45,357 bases of DNA, taken from contig NZ_BLJO01000016.1 in the NCBI RefSeq assembly GCF_009932555.1, positions 1-45,357 of the forward strand, given 5' to 3'. How positions within the stretch are numbered: the first letter of the stretch is position 1; the number at the start of each line of letters is the position of its first letter. The stretch comes from Steroidobacter agaridevorans (GTDB taxonomy: Bacteria; Pseudomonadota; Gammaproteobacteria; Steroidobacterales; Steroidobacteraceae). The translations under genes were made by a program, and so were the position numbers. Shown in pieces: positions 1 through 9,390 of the stretch. The notes beneath the pieces are model-generated. The model had not been told where the DNA came from, ran no database searches, and was given only the letters and a program-made list of their open reading frames with translations.

Positions 1-27
1 GTTCACGGAGCGGCAACCCTGCCTGAC

Positions 28-71
28 TGTGCAATTTTCGTCCGCCAGAAGTGTGCAAATTACGTCCGCCA
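28..71. repeat. Pair of 20-bp direct repeats, IS-end-like
   Basis: Two copies of a 20-bp unit (28-47 and 52-71), starting TGTGCAA and ending CGTCCGCCA, match at 18 of 20 positions with a 24-bp period. Closely spaced repeats starting TGT are typical of the transposase-binding ends of IS21-family elements. No transposase is visible next to them, so this is probably a cut-off or solo IS end; the rest would lie left of the window. The repeat is seen directly; the IS origin is inference. Confidence 0.55.
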
Positions 72-542
72 CCGACAGTGAGCCCCACCGTCCTCACGCC
101 TAGAAACCTAGACCTCGACAAAGGTGCGATGCACATCAACTCACTGGCCTTGCTCATCGGGTCACGGCGATTACGGATGCCAGACTAAACGACCGCTCGG
201 CTCGAGCCGCCCTCTGCAGTCAAACCCTCTTCCCGCCACCAGCGTTTCGACCGTTACATCTCAGTCATCCCGTGATGTTCGCCGAAACCCAGGTCGTCCC
301 GAAGGAAGCTACCGGTGTCGTCGAATTATCTGGCGATAGACGCTAAAACAGTCAACACCCCAAAACACAGCGACATTCAAGCGATTCACACACAGGGCAA
401 GCATTTTGGCAGGGCCAGGCACAGAGGAAGCCACGAACGTGGTGGAACTTCGCGAGAAATCCCTTAGCCTCAGCGAGTCATTCAGGTATGTGGTAGCTCA
501 GCCCATTTTGCCTGTCCATATCCGCTCTTCATCTGATTCGAA
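72..542. other. Gene-free stretch upstream of the glycosyltransferases
   Basis: I see no convincing gene here. The only open frame of note (124-339, plus) has low-complexity, Arg/Ser/Pro-rich content with no family resemblance and is probably spurious. The stretch must contain the promoter for the gene at 543, but I cannot point to clear -35/-10 boxes. Confidence 0.4.
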
Positions 543-1529
543 ATGATTGAACCCTCTATGACCAAACGACCGACCTGCAAACTCTCCATTTGCATTGCGA
601 CCTACAATCGCGCTTCGTTCATCGGCGCAACACTCGATAATATTATCTCTCAGGCGCACAACGACTGCGAGATAGTTATCTCGGACAATGCGTCGACAGA
701 CAACACTAAAGAAGTGATCGCATCCTATGCGCGTCGCTTCGATCGTCTACGCTATTTCAGACACGATACGAATCTGGGACTCGATCGAAATTTCGACTCC
801 GCCGTTGACCTTGCTCGTGGCGAGTACTGCTGGCTAATGTCGGACGATGATTGGCTGAAGCCCAACGCCATCGCTCGTGTTATGGCGGTTTTAGCAGGAA
901 ATCTTAGCCTTGTCGTGGTAAACATGGAGTTAAGAGACTTCACTATGTCGAAGATCGTTCGTAGCCGTTTTATTGACTTCGAATCAGACCGCAATTATGA
1001 GAGCGGCGAAACGGATCGGTTGTTTGTTGAACTAGACAATACTCTGTGGAATATCGGTAACGTCATTGTGAAACGGGACATTTGGATGTCTCGCGAAAGG
1101 GAGCGGTATTATGGGTCTTGGTTCATCCACATAGGCGTAATTTTTCAAGACCACCTGCCCGGCGGGGCGTTTTTAATTTCCGAACCGCTAATCAACTACC
1201 GCCTGGGAAACACGCAATCAGCATCGTCTGTGTGGGCCGAGATCTTCCTTCACAAGTGGCCATCGCTCGTGGACTCTTTGGTCCTTTCAAACTCCGCAAA
1301 GGACATAATTAAAAGTACGAAACCATGGAGAAATCTGCGAACGATGCTGTGTCTGCGCAGCGATCACGGCTACACTCTGGCTCAGTACAAGTTGTGGATT
1401 AGTCCGCGCCTAAGATCCTTTCATGAACGGCTTATTCCGATCCTTGTTGCCGTAACCCCCCGTCCCCTCGCCAATCTCTTTATCACTCTGGCTGGCACCA
1501 TCAGATTAACGCCTACGCTTTCAGGTTAA
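543..1529 (+). CDS. Glycosyltransferase family 2 (GT-A fold)
   Basis: Probable inverting GT2 glycosyltransferase that transfers a sugar from a nucleotide-sugar donor; the acceptor is unknown. The 328-residue protein opens with the typical GT2 strand (LSICIATYNRASFI, residues 14-27), then the nucleotide-binding SDNASTDNT (48-56) and a metal-binding DDD at 101-103 in LMSDDDW. No membrane segment is obvious, so it is likely cytoplasmic or peripheral. A second in-frame ATG lies five codons in (558); neither start has a strong ribosome-binding site. It is followed after 153 bp by a GT1-type glycosyltransferase on the same strand, suggesting joint action on a glycoside or surface glycan. The fold assignment is firm; the substrate is not known. 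Confidence 0.85.
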   Translation: MIEPSMTKRPTCKLSICIATYNRASFIGATLDNIISQAHNDCEIVISDNASTDNTKEVIASYARRFDRLRYFRHDTNLGLDRNFDSAVDLARGEYCWLMSDDDWLKPNAIARVMAVLAGNLSLVVVNMELRDFTMSKIVRSRFIDFESDRNYESGETDRLFVELDNTLWNIGNVIVKRDIWMSRERERYYGSWFIHIGVIFQDHLPGGAFLISEPLINYRLGNTQSASSVWAEIFLHKWPSLVDSLVLSNSAKDIIKSTKPWRNLRTMLCLRSDHGYTLAQYKLWISPRLRSFHERLIPILVAVTPRPLANLFITLAGTIRLTPTLSG

Positions 1530-1682
1530 CCGGAACGAGCGCGAATCAACGACGAGAGGCTCGTGCGATGGCACTACCGGTTCGATCTATGCGTGAATTC
1601 GGCGCCATACGATCCTTTCAAGGACATCCATCCGGCAACGACCTTGACAAACACTGATGCGAACAAGGAATCGAGGGCAGCA

Positions 1683-2882
1683 ATGAAATCTCGTCACATC
1701 GCAGTCTTTACGCTGTTGACCAATGCTCATCTATACCCTGTTCTCGGTGTGTGTTCAGAGCTGGTCAACCGCGGTCACCGAGTGACCTTCGCAACAAACG
1801 ATCGCTACGCGCCGGTCGTGAAGCAGACCGGCGCAGAGGTTGTTATTTTCAAGGATGTGAAGGTGGAGAACGCCGCAGCGTTCTCCACAGCGTCAGCCTT
1901 CTACGATCAGAACTTCTATACTATTTGGGCCTCGATCGTAGGGCCGTTTCTGATTCTCTTTGCAGCAAGCGCGTTTCCACAGCTAGAGAACTACTACAAA
2001 GAGAATAAGCCGGATCTGATATTGTACGATCGCGCCTGCTTTGTCGGCCGAATGCTAGCAGCTCGTCTAGGCTGTTCCGCTGTTCAACTGAGCCCTCACT
2101 TTGCTCCCTATGGTGATACTTTTATTCGGGAGAATGGAGTATTTTTGAATCCTTCTCCCATTCCTTCGTTCTCGCAGGTGCTTGATTGTTTCTTGCAAGC
2201 CTATGGCGTTCAAAGCAAGAACAACCTGACGCATGCCGCTGACTTGAACATATTTTTTATTCCCCGAGAATTTCAGTTTCATGGCGATTCATTCGATGAC
2301 CGGTTTTGCTTTGTTGGACCTTGCCTGAATCGACCGGCTGCCTCTGAGTGGAGGAATAATAGCGGTGGCAAACCGATCATACTTGTCTCAGGCTCGCAGG
2401 CCGACGAAGGCACAACCTACTTCAGAACAATGATCAATGCTTTCTCCGGCTCGGATTTTCATGTCGTCCTTTCACCTGGCGCGAACGTTTCCGATGACCT
2501 ATTCGGCCCTCTACCCAGTAATTTTGAATTGAACCGGGTCGCATACAATTTTCAAATTATCCCGCACTCCACGCTAACGATATCTCAGGGAGGCACGGGC
2601 ACGGTGATGGAGACACTATATTACGGGGTTCCGTTGCTCGCAGTGCCTCGCATGCCCGTTCATGCAGAAACGGCGTACCGCCTGGCCGAACTAGGCTTGG
2701 GTGGCTACCTTCCGGAGCAGATGATGTCAGCGGACTCCATAAGAGAGCAGGTCACTCAGCTTCTAGGCGATACTTCGCTCGCCAGCAGAATAGCTCGTAT
2801 GCAACACATCGTTAGAGACAGTGGTGGAGCTAAGATCGCAGCAAATCGCATCGAACAATGTCTTGGGTCCCGGCCCTCCTGA
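1683..2882 (+). CDS. GT1/MGT-type UDP-glycosyltransferase (GT-B fold)
   Basis: 399-residue GT-B glycosyltransferase resembling the macrolide-glycosyltransferase/UGT group, which glycosylate small lipophilic acceptors. The N-terminal acceptor domain begins HIAVFTLLTNAHLYPVLGV, with the characteristic His near residue 16, then GHRVTFATN. The C-terminal donor site keeps a PSPG-like block: IPHSTLTISQGGTGTVMETL, then GVPLLAVPRMPVHAETAYR. The open frame extends 40 codons upstream to 1563, but that extension lacks family similarity. ATG 1683 starts exactly where the family begins and has a purine-rich GAGGGCAG upstream, so I chose it. Its pairing with a GT2 gene, and a secreted rhamnosidase encoded convergently downstream, suggest a glycosylated metabolite. 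The acceptor is unknown. Confidence 0.85.
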   Translation: MKSRHIAVFTLLTNAHLYPVLGVCSELVNRGHRVTFATNDRYAPVVKQTGAEVVIFKDVKVENAAAFSTASAFYDQNFYTIWASIVGPFLILFAASAFPQLENYYKENKPDLILYDRACFVGRMLAARLGCSAVQLSPHFAPYGDTFIRENGVFLNPSPIPSFSQVLDCFLQAYGVQSKNNLTHAADLNIFFIPREFQFHGDSFDDRFCFVGPCLNRPAASEWRNNSGGKPIILVSGSQADEGTTYFRTMINAFSGSDFHVVLSPGANVSDDLFGPLPSNFELNRVAYNFQIIPHSTLTISQGGTGTVMETLYYGVPLLAVPRMPVHAETAYRLAELGLGGYLPEQMMSADSIREQVTQLLGDTSLASRIARMQHIVRDSGGAKIAANRIEQCLGSRPS

Positions 2883-3000
2883 GATTCAATTAGTTGTTGC
2901 TGGCAAAGTCGAAGGCATGAGAACGACTTTCCTGGCCCGGCGCTGTCATTGATCAAACATTCGCCGATCCGCAACGACGCCGCGTGCTAGCAGACGAATT

Positions 3001-6000
3001 CTATCGTTCGACACGGAACGTGTACGAACCTGATCCGACTTCAAACACCGCTTCGCTATTCGAGCGGTTTACCAACCGCAGGTCCTTCCGTCCTGTAACC
3101 TCTCGACGACCTTCTTGTATCCGATTGTTCAACGAGGCGGGCAGATGAATCCGAGCGGTAGTATTAGCCGGAATCTTGACATCGAGGGTAAAACTGCCAT
3201 CAATATTCTGTGACCAGTCCGTCGAGATACGGCCCATGATCGAATCGTAGTCGCCTCCTCCACTCCTCACACGAGGATCAAGCGTAGGGCGAATAACAAT
3301 TGTTTCGAAACCCGGGGTTCCCGCATCAATGCCCGCGATACGACGGAATAAGAAACCCGATAGATTGGCAAAGTCCGAATGATTTTTTTCGAAGTGATTG
3401 ATCTTGACGGTTCCGTCGGTATCCCTCGACTCATATGTACCATCCCAATTCTCCCACATCGTCGTGGCACCTTGGCGGACCATGTATCCCCATGAGGGGA
3501 ACTCGGTCCTGAGCAGGAGGCCGTAGGCGAGGTCGGCAAAGCCCGCGTCCGTGAGTACTTCCAGAATAAACCGAGTTCCCAACATCCCGGTCGTAAGCGA
3601 AACGCCGCGCTGACGCAAGTCGTCCGCCAAACGCTCCGCGGCACGCCGCCGAAAGCCTTCAGACAAAAGGTTAAACTTGAGCGCCAAGACGTAGCTCGTC
3701 TGACTACCGCTGCCGACAGTTCCATCCTCCTGGACGAATGCGTATTGAAAAGCGCGACGGACCTGGCCGAACAACGCGTACAGACGATCGGCGTCTGTCC
3801 TGCGCCCGATCGCCCTTGCCATTTTCGCCAGTAGCTCGACCGAACCGGCCCAGTATGCCGTCGCAATCAAGTCCGAGGGCGTTGCTGGAAGCGTTCTGAA
3901 TGACAGTTTCGTGAAATCCAGGGAAAACATGTCTCCGTAGTCCCAACTACGTCCTTTTCTCCAAAGATGGTCTGGATTGAGGTCCAGAATGAATTGCACG
4001 TGGCGATTCATCAGCTCCCAATGACGTTCGATCAATGCGATGTCCCCATATCGATGCCACGCAATCCAGGGAAGAACGATGCCGGCCTCGCACCACCCCG
4101 GGGCGCTCCCCGGAAGAGTCATCTCAGCATTATTGCTCTGCGGAGTCGGAGCCATGATCGGAAATGCGCCACTCGCGGTCTGCTCATCGCTGATGTTGTC
4201 CATGATTCGCGAAGTGAAGGCCGCCACATCCATATTGTAGGCAGCGTCATCCCAGCACAATGCGGTGCATCCTGTGTAGGGCCGCTGTTCTCGGCGTGTT
4301 CCGTCAGTGGGCACCGCTACCAAATTCGAGCGACGCGACCACATATGGTTGCGCCAGATCTGTTCGATGATTGGCGAGGACGTACGCAATCGGCCTGTCA
4401 TTTTGAGGTCCGTGTGTACGACGATTCCTTCGAGCACATCCAGTGTCGGCACAGCTGACAGTCCCGTCACCTGAACATAGCGTATCCCTCGATAACTGAA
4501 ATGCGGCTCGAGTGTCTCCCCTGCCGCTTCGCCCTTCAAAAAGAAAACATCTTGCTTTTGCACTCCACTATCAGAGTAGGTTTGACGAACCTGGCCCGAG
4601 TCGGCCAACCATTCCGCAAACTGCAATTCGACACGCTTGCCACGGTCACCTGTGACCCTGAGCCGACACCACCCAGCGAAATTTTGACCGAACTCGAAAA
4701 CGTATACTCCAGGTGTGGGTTGCGTGATCGCTCGTGGCTTTAGGATCTGCATCACTCGAATTGGGGGAGTCACCTGGGCGACCAATCGCCCAGGCGGAAT
4801 CTCTGCCAAGTGTGCCCGCTCCCAGTGCGAGGCGTCGAATCCGGAAGCATCCCAGCCAGGCTGCTCCAAGCGCGCATCATAAATTTCGCCACTCTGCATT
4901 TGCGACTCGCGAATGGCACTTTCTGTGATTCGCCACTCCGGGTCGGTCGCGACCGTCTGCCGCGAACCATCCTCGAAGATCACTTCCAACTGCGCCAGAA
5001 CGCGTCGGGGCGGAAGCCCAAAGGCGTACCTATCGTCGAAGCTGGCATACCAACCATCCCCCACCGTCAGCCCAAGCACGTTCGCACCCAAGCGCAGAAT
5101 CTCTTTGACATCGTAGATCTGATACAGCACACGTTTCGCGTACTGGGAGATCTCCGGTGCCAACAAGGCATCGCCCACACGACGGCCGTTCAGCCGCGCT
5201 TCGTACGCACCCAGTGCGGTGGCATAGAGGCGCGCCGTGCGCACCGGGCGATCCAACACGAAGGTGCGACGCAGATGCATTGCGGGTTGCGCCGGCCACG
5301 GCTGATGCCCAATCGGCATCACCTCAGCTAACTCCCACGCTGTGTCGTCATACCCGGGTTCGTACCACTTATCGGCTTGCGCCAAACGCGTTTTCCAATT
5401 CGACCGGCTGCCAATCCGCAGAGTCTCTCCATTGTCCAGCTTGAAACGCATGAATACGGCCAACCCATGCACCAATTTGCCTTCGGTTATGGGGGTGACC
5501 CTGAGCGTTGTCGTTGAATTTAGATCGGCGGTATGGGCCTCCACTGCAAGCAGATGCTCACCGGCAGGCATCCGTTTCAGCTTGCGCAACACCGTATCGG
5601 ATTCCTTCACACCGACCTCGTCGGCATTGTTGCACCATGCGCCTCGGCCGCCGATGATCTCGCCATCGAGCCACACACGGCCGATCTGTGTGAACAAGAC
5701 GATATCGTTCGTGACAGCGAACAGCTCACCGATTCGTGTGGCCGCTGGCAATCGAAACTTGAATCGAAACTGGCGCGTCGTCGCCTCGTTCGTTCTTGCA
5801 CCCCAGATCCAGTGCAACCCAGCTTCGCGATCGGCGCGGTCCGTCGCGCTCTCTGCGGCCAACCAATGCGCGGCCCAATCCTTTGATTCGCGTAGCCCCA
5901 TCTCCCACCAAGAGGCAGCACTGGCGAGCAACGATTCACCACCCTCGACCCACACTTGCACGCTCCACCAGCAGCGCTGGCGCGAGGCGGCTTCACGACC

Positions 6001-6327
6001 TCGATACGCGATCCCGAACGACTTTCTTGAATGGACCTTGCCGCTGTCCCACAGATCGCAGCATCCGGAGTTGAGCCCTTCTTCGCTGGTGGCGACCCAA
6101 ATTCGATATGCACTTTGTCGTACATTTCGGCTGTCTGATTCCAATCGCCAAGAAAGCCGAGGATGCAACGACTCCAAGCCTAAGGGTCGATCCAAGTAGT
6201 CCGCTCTCAAGTCGACTACGCGTGCTCGACTGCTCGATCCGAGCAACGGACGGTTAGCTACACTCACGTACGCGGACATTGCGCCACCTGCAGTTAGAAA
6301 CTCGCGGCGGTCAAATTTTGCAGGCAT
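3001..6327 (-). CDS. Exported alpha-L-rhamnosidase, GH78 type
   Basis: 1108-residue protein with the GH78 layout: an N-terminal Tat signal (RREFLTAGG near residues 7-15), beta-sandwich domains, a Bac_rhamnosid-type N domain near residue 370 (RRTFVLDRPVRTARLYATAL), an (alpha/alpha)6 catalytic domain from about 640 to 990, and a C-terminal beta domain. It should release terminal alpha-L-rhamnose from glycosides or polysaccharides in the periplasm or outside the cell. The putative base region reads TMWENWDG (about 952-964), as in the family. The putative acid region is unusual: VPTDGTRREQRPYTGC (about 671-687) instead of the common DCPQREERLGWTGD, so the second Glu, the Trp and the last Asp are changed. 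The start at 6327 has GAAG upstream. The family call is strong; activity on rhamnose is less sure. Confidence 0.87.
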   Translation of the reverse strand: MPAKFDRREFLTAGGAMSAYVSVANRPLLGSSSRARVVDLRADYLDRPLGLESLHPRLSWRLESDSRNVRQSAYRIWVATSEEGLNSGCCDLWDSGKVHSRKSFGIAYRGREAASRQRCWWSVQVWVEGGESLLASAASWWEMGLRESKDWAAHWLAAESATDRADREAGLHWIWGARTNEATTRQFRFKFRLPAATRIGELFAVTNDIVLFTQIGRVWLDGEIIGGRGAWCNNADEVGVKESDTVLRKLKRMPAGEHLLAVEAHTADLNSTTTLRVTPITEGKLVHGLAVFMRFKLDNGETLRIGSRSNWKTRLAQADKWYEPGYDDTAWELAEVMPIGHQPWPAQPAMHLRRTFVLDRPVRTARLYATALGAYEARLNGRRVGDALLAPEISQYAKRVLYQIYDVKEILRLGANVLGLTVGDGWYASFDDRYAFGLPPRRVLAQLEVIFEDGSRQTVATDPEWRITESAIRESQMQSGEIYDARLEQPGWDASGFDASHWERAHLAEIPPGRLVAQVTPPIRVMQILKPRAITQPTPGVYVFEFGQNFAGWCRLRVTGDRGKRVELQFAEWLADSGQVRQTYSDSGVQKQDVFFLKGEAAGETLEPHFSYRGIRYVQVTGLSAVPTLDVLEGIVVHTDLKMTGRLRTSSPIIEQIWRNHMWSRRSNLVAVPTDGTRREQRPYTGCTALCWDDAAYNMDVAAFTSRIMDNISDEQTASGAFPIMAPTPQSNNAEMTLPGSAPGWCEAGIVLPWIAWHRYGDIALIERHWELMNRHVQFILDLNPDHLWRKGRSWDYGDMFSLDFTKLSFRTLPATPSDLIATAYWAGSVELLAKMARAIGRRTDADRLYALFGQVRRAFQYAFVQEDGTVGSGSQTSYVLALKFNLLSEGFRRRAAERLADDLRQRGVSLTTGMLGTRFILEVLTDAGFADLAYGLLLRTEFPSWGYMVRQGATTMWENWDGTYESRDTDGTVKINHFEKNHSDFANLSGFLFRRIAGIDAGTPGFETIVIRPTLDPRVRSGGGDYDSIMGRISTDWSQNIDGSFTLDVKIPANTTARIHLPASLNNRIQEGRREVTGRKDLRLVNRSNSEAVFEVGSGSYTFRVER

Positions 6328-7185
6328 GGCTTCTTCACACCAAGAGAGTTGAGCGGAATGCGAGGGGTGTAGTTAGATTGGTTTTTGGCAAAAGGTAGCC
6401 TCACGTACCACAAACGTAACGCGGCGCAGGCTCCAACTGAGCACATAGACAGACATACCGACGGGCCAAGTCCGCCGCTGATGATCGCTGTTAGGACTGG
6501 ATCCGGAGTTATCCCAAGATCACTCGTAACATGGAGTGCCGAAATCCGTCGCTCTGTTCGGCAAATCGACCGTGTCAATCTTGGAAGCACACACGATCAT
6601 TCAACCAGCACGAAGCGGACCCACGTCTCCTTGATGTCAACATTGCCAAAGGCACGCATCATGCCGTCGCATTGTACCGCGCTGCCAAGCGGCGAAGTTC
6701 CCAGCGAAACCCGTTCAGGACGCCAATGCATCACTGCATCGGCCGCAGCTGGTTCCTTTTTGCCCAGCGCCTGCTACGGTCGCTGGTTGTTGCGGAAGTC
6801 GATTCAATCTCCGAACACACGACTGGCGTGCTGCAAGGTATCGAAGCGATGACGACGCAGGCATTGACCTCTCAGCACGAATCGCACTCTGGCCCATACC
6901 GCCCCGCACTGGCGTGTGCGATTGACGAACTCCTAACGAAGTCCATAGCTGCGTACCAGCGATGTGTGTCTGCGACCAGTAGAGACCAAACCGTGCCCGA
7001 ACGAAGCAAGAACGCCGGCTGCATGCGCCCCACCGCTGCGAGACAAATGCCATTCAAATCTACTGCCGGAGGCCTGCAGCCATTTCCGCACCTGCCAATG
7101 CATCACCTGGGTCGTTACATCCGACCCTGGAACATCATTTCGCCGATTCCAGACAGATCAGTTCGAGGACAAAACAAAAAGATCC
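6328..7185. other. 858-bp stretch with no recognised gene
   Basis: Several overlapping open frames exist on both strands (for example plus 6531-7334 and minus 6715-7053). Their translations are Arg/Ser/Cys/Pro-rich, mutually overlapping and resemble no family I know. The longest runs antisense into the downstream minus-strand gene. This is probably decayed DNA plus the promoter of the rhamnosidase gene near 6330-6450. Confidence 0.4.
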
Positions 7186-8700
7186 TCACTTGTATTCGGG
7201 TCCGTCCCAGCGCAACTGCGCAATTGCTCCCCCCCCGTGGTACTCAATCGGACTCTTTCCTCCCCAGTCCAGAAAGATATTTGCACGCTCAATCTTTCCC
7301 AGGATCTTCATTGGGACAGCAGTCTGATCGGTAGAGTGGATGCTAAGATCCACTGTCAACGCGCCAATTGCGGCATGGTTACCTATTCTGATCAGAGGGC
7401 GCTTAGCGATACCCTTAGTTGCTACTTGGCGCAGCTGCAGATTCTCAATGTCACCATTTAACGAGAACAAGGGCAGGTCACTCTCTTCTCCGATGTCTAA
7501 TGACTCGAACTTCCACCACGCCTGTGTTTCAGCCAGGGCTTCGGCTGGCAACGCGTCCATGAGCGGAGCGTATAAATCTTCCCGGGAATAGCTATCCAGC
7601 AGGTCCACGTTTACATTGCTCATTATTATCGATCCAAAATTGCCCCCGCCCCGAAGTCCCATTGAGCTGATCACCGCCATTCGTTCACGCACGGTTCCCG
7701 ACACGTTAGAAATAATGATCCGGTCCATCCGTTCGGATGCCGATTGCAAGCGGATACCATGAGAAGCTCCCTCAAAGACGACGTTGTTGACCGTCACATC
7801 CGTGATCGGACCACCCCCTAAAAATGGACCCAGAACATTCTCCCTGGTAGCCGTCGCTGCAACGTCCGCATGGAAGGACAGCGCATCATCCCAACTGCGG
7901 AGCAAGACTCCGTTAATAGTCACGTACTGAATGGGTCCGGCAAAATTTAGCCCATCTCGATTGCCCGCGTATTTTTTCATCCATGCCTGCGCAGCGGCAA
8001 GGCCACCACTCGTAGGAAAAGGTGGTGCGCCGATATCCACTGTGACGTCCCGAATCTGAATGAACTTGGCATTCGCCACCCCCATGCCAAAGGACCGAAT
8101 GTTCCATAGGTGCACATTTTCCACGACCAAATAGTGCACGCCGGAGAACTGCAGTCCGGACATAAAGGTGCCGTCAGCCTCCTGAGCAACCCGATACATG
8201 GAAAGTGGAGGACCGACGACGAGTTGACCGTCGCTGTTGCCATTCAGAAAGCAATTTCGAATACCTACCCGTTGATCCGTCACCTCAAATCTGGAGCGAT
8301 GCCCATTGCGCACTATGGCGCGGTTGGAACCGTCCTTCAGGTAGAGCCCGCCCCCCCCGGTGCACTCGATTGTGCTATTGCTATAAATATCCAAGCCCGT
8401 CACCAGCGCCGGCCCATCGATGATCAAATGCACCCCTTCCCCTCCCTTGGCTCGATCGAGTATCCCTTGAAGGATTGAGGTGTCATCTGTACCACCCCCC
8501 TTCATCAGATCCGAATCGAGATGCGCCCCGACTTCGGAGGCACGGACCAAGGTAGAAATCGGGCTGGCCGCACCATGCTTGGGCGCCTGTGCAGAAATGT
8601 TCCGTGCATGACCTACAGGGCCAAATACCGCCGTCCCAATAGCTATGGCAATGGCTGCTATAGAGTGCTTTGGGCCTTCAACGTTTAATGTGTGGCTCAT
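7186..8700 (-). CDS. Secreted right-handed beta-helix protein (pectin-lyase fold, GH28-like)
   Basis: 504 residues with an N-terminal export signal (hydrophobic HSIAAIAIAIGTAVFGPVG, about 12-30). The pectate-lyase/GH28 start is seen as GGTDDTSILQGILDRA (about 69-84). A run of parallel beta-helix coils follows (STIECTGGGGLYLK, FSGVHYLVVENVHLWNIRSF, ITDVTVNNVVFEGASHGIRL). An Asp pair in SWDDALSFHAD sits where GH28 enzymes have catalytic Asp residues, and ASHGIRLQS resembles the GH28 His motif. I infer an exported polysaccharide-active enzyme, but GH28 and polysaccharide-lyase families are hard to separate by eye. It lies on the same strand as the rhamnosidase but 858 bp upstream of it, so co-transcription is doubtful. 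Confidence 0.7.
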   Translation of the reverse strand: MSHTLNVEGPKHSIAAIAIAIGTAVFGPVGHARNISAQAPKHGAASPISTLVRASEVGAHLDSDLMKGGGTDDTSILQGILDRAKGGEGVHLIIDGPALVTGLDIYSNSTIECTGGGGLYLKDGSNRAIVRNGHRSRFEVTDQRVGIRNCFLNGNSDGQLVVGPPLSMYRVAQEADGTFMSGLQFSGVHYLVVENVHLWNIRSFGMGVANAKFIQIRDVTVDIGAPPFPTSGGLAAAQAWMKKYAGNRDGLNFAGPIQYVTINGVLLRSWDDALSFHADVAATATRENVLGPFLGGGPITDVTVNNVVFEGASHGIRLQSASERMDRIIISNVSGTVRERMAVISSMGLRGGGNFGSIIMSNVNVDLLDSYSREDLYAPLMDALPAEALAETQAWWKFESLDIGEESDLPLFSLNGDIENLQLRQVATKGIAKRPLIRIGNHAAIGALTVDLSIHSTDQTAVPMKILGKIERANIFLDWGGKSPIEYHGGGAIAQLRWDGPEYK

Positions 8701-9390
8701 ACGACTCGTTGTGCGTGGATAGCAATTGTCCTTTTTTTGCCAATATCAAGAATAGAGCCGCAAGTTCATTGACGTTACTAGCGCTGAAATATCAGTGATG
8801 CTGACCATTGATATTGCCTCCGCCGTTGATGGTGACCGGTTAACTTACCTCACCCGCCTCTTCTTTGAGTCGCTGTCTGGGCGGACGAAATCGCACCATC
8901 AGGCAGGTGGCCGCTCGGTAAAAGATCGTGGGGCCCATCTGGGGAGGGGAGCCACGAGCGCTAGTACGTGACTATCCGGAGTGAGTGCTAGGCAAAGCTG
9001 ATCGCACGCGCGTTAGGCATGATTCAGCGCGAGGTCTACCGCTGATCGAAACCGGCCAGTTAGAGGGAGAATCCGTTACGAGGCGGTGCGATACACACCG
9101 CGGCCGTCGGGGCAGCGTATGATCGATCCTTTTCGCCCCATCGTGATGTTAGGTTCGGGACCGCTCCGATGAGGTTGTGAACGGCTGATCAGATTGCACG
9201 ACAGAGCATCTTAACGACCACGCTTTCTCAATGGTGCCGACCTCGTCAGAGCGCGCAGGCAACGATTGCCTGCCTCGGACGACTGGCCAGCCGCGCGATC
9301 GCCGCCGCTCGGCGAATGGCACCACATTTCGCTAATCGGGGGCAACAAGATCATGCGGCTGATACGAAAGCTGCTTGGACGAGAAGTCCT
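8701..9390. other. 690-bp stretch with no recognised gene
   Basis: It lies between the start of the beta-helix protein gene and the 3' end of the MATE gene, both on the minus strand. No open frame with recognisable content is visible; the frame at 9266-9490 (plus) is antisense to the MATE 3' end. It should contain the promoter of the 7186-8700 gene. Confidence 0.4.

Noticed and set aside
1563-1682. N-terminal extension of the GT1 gene
   Set aside because: The 40 extra residues have no similarity to GT-B starts, whereas ATG 1683 begins exactly at the first family strand.
5342-6199. 285-codon open frame on the plus strand
   Set aside because: It lies entirely antisense to the GH78 gene, whose protein has clear domain matches.
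6531-7334. 267-codon open frame on the plus strand
   Set aside because: It overlaps the 3' end of the minus-strand beta-helix protein gene, has no family resemblance or ribosome-binding site, and has composition typical of a chance frame in GC-rich DNA.
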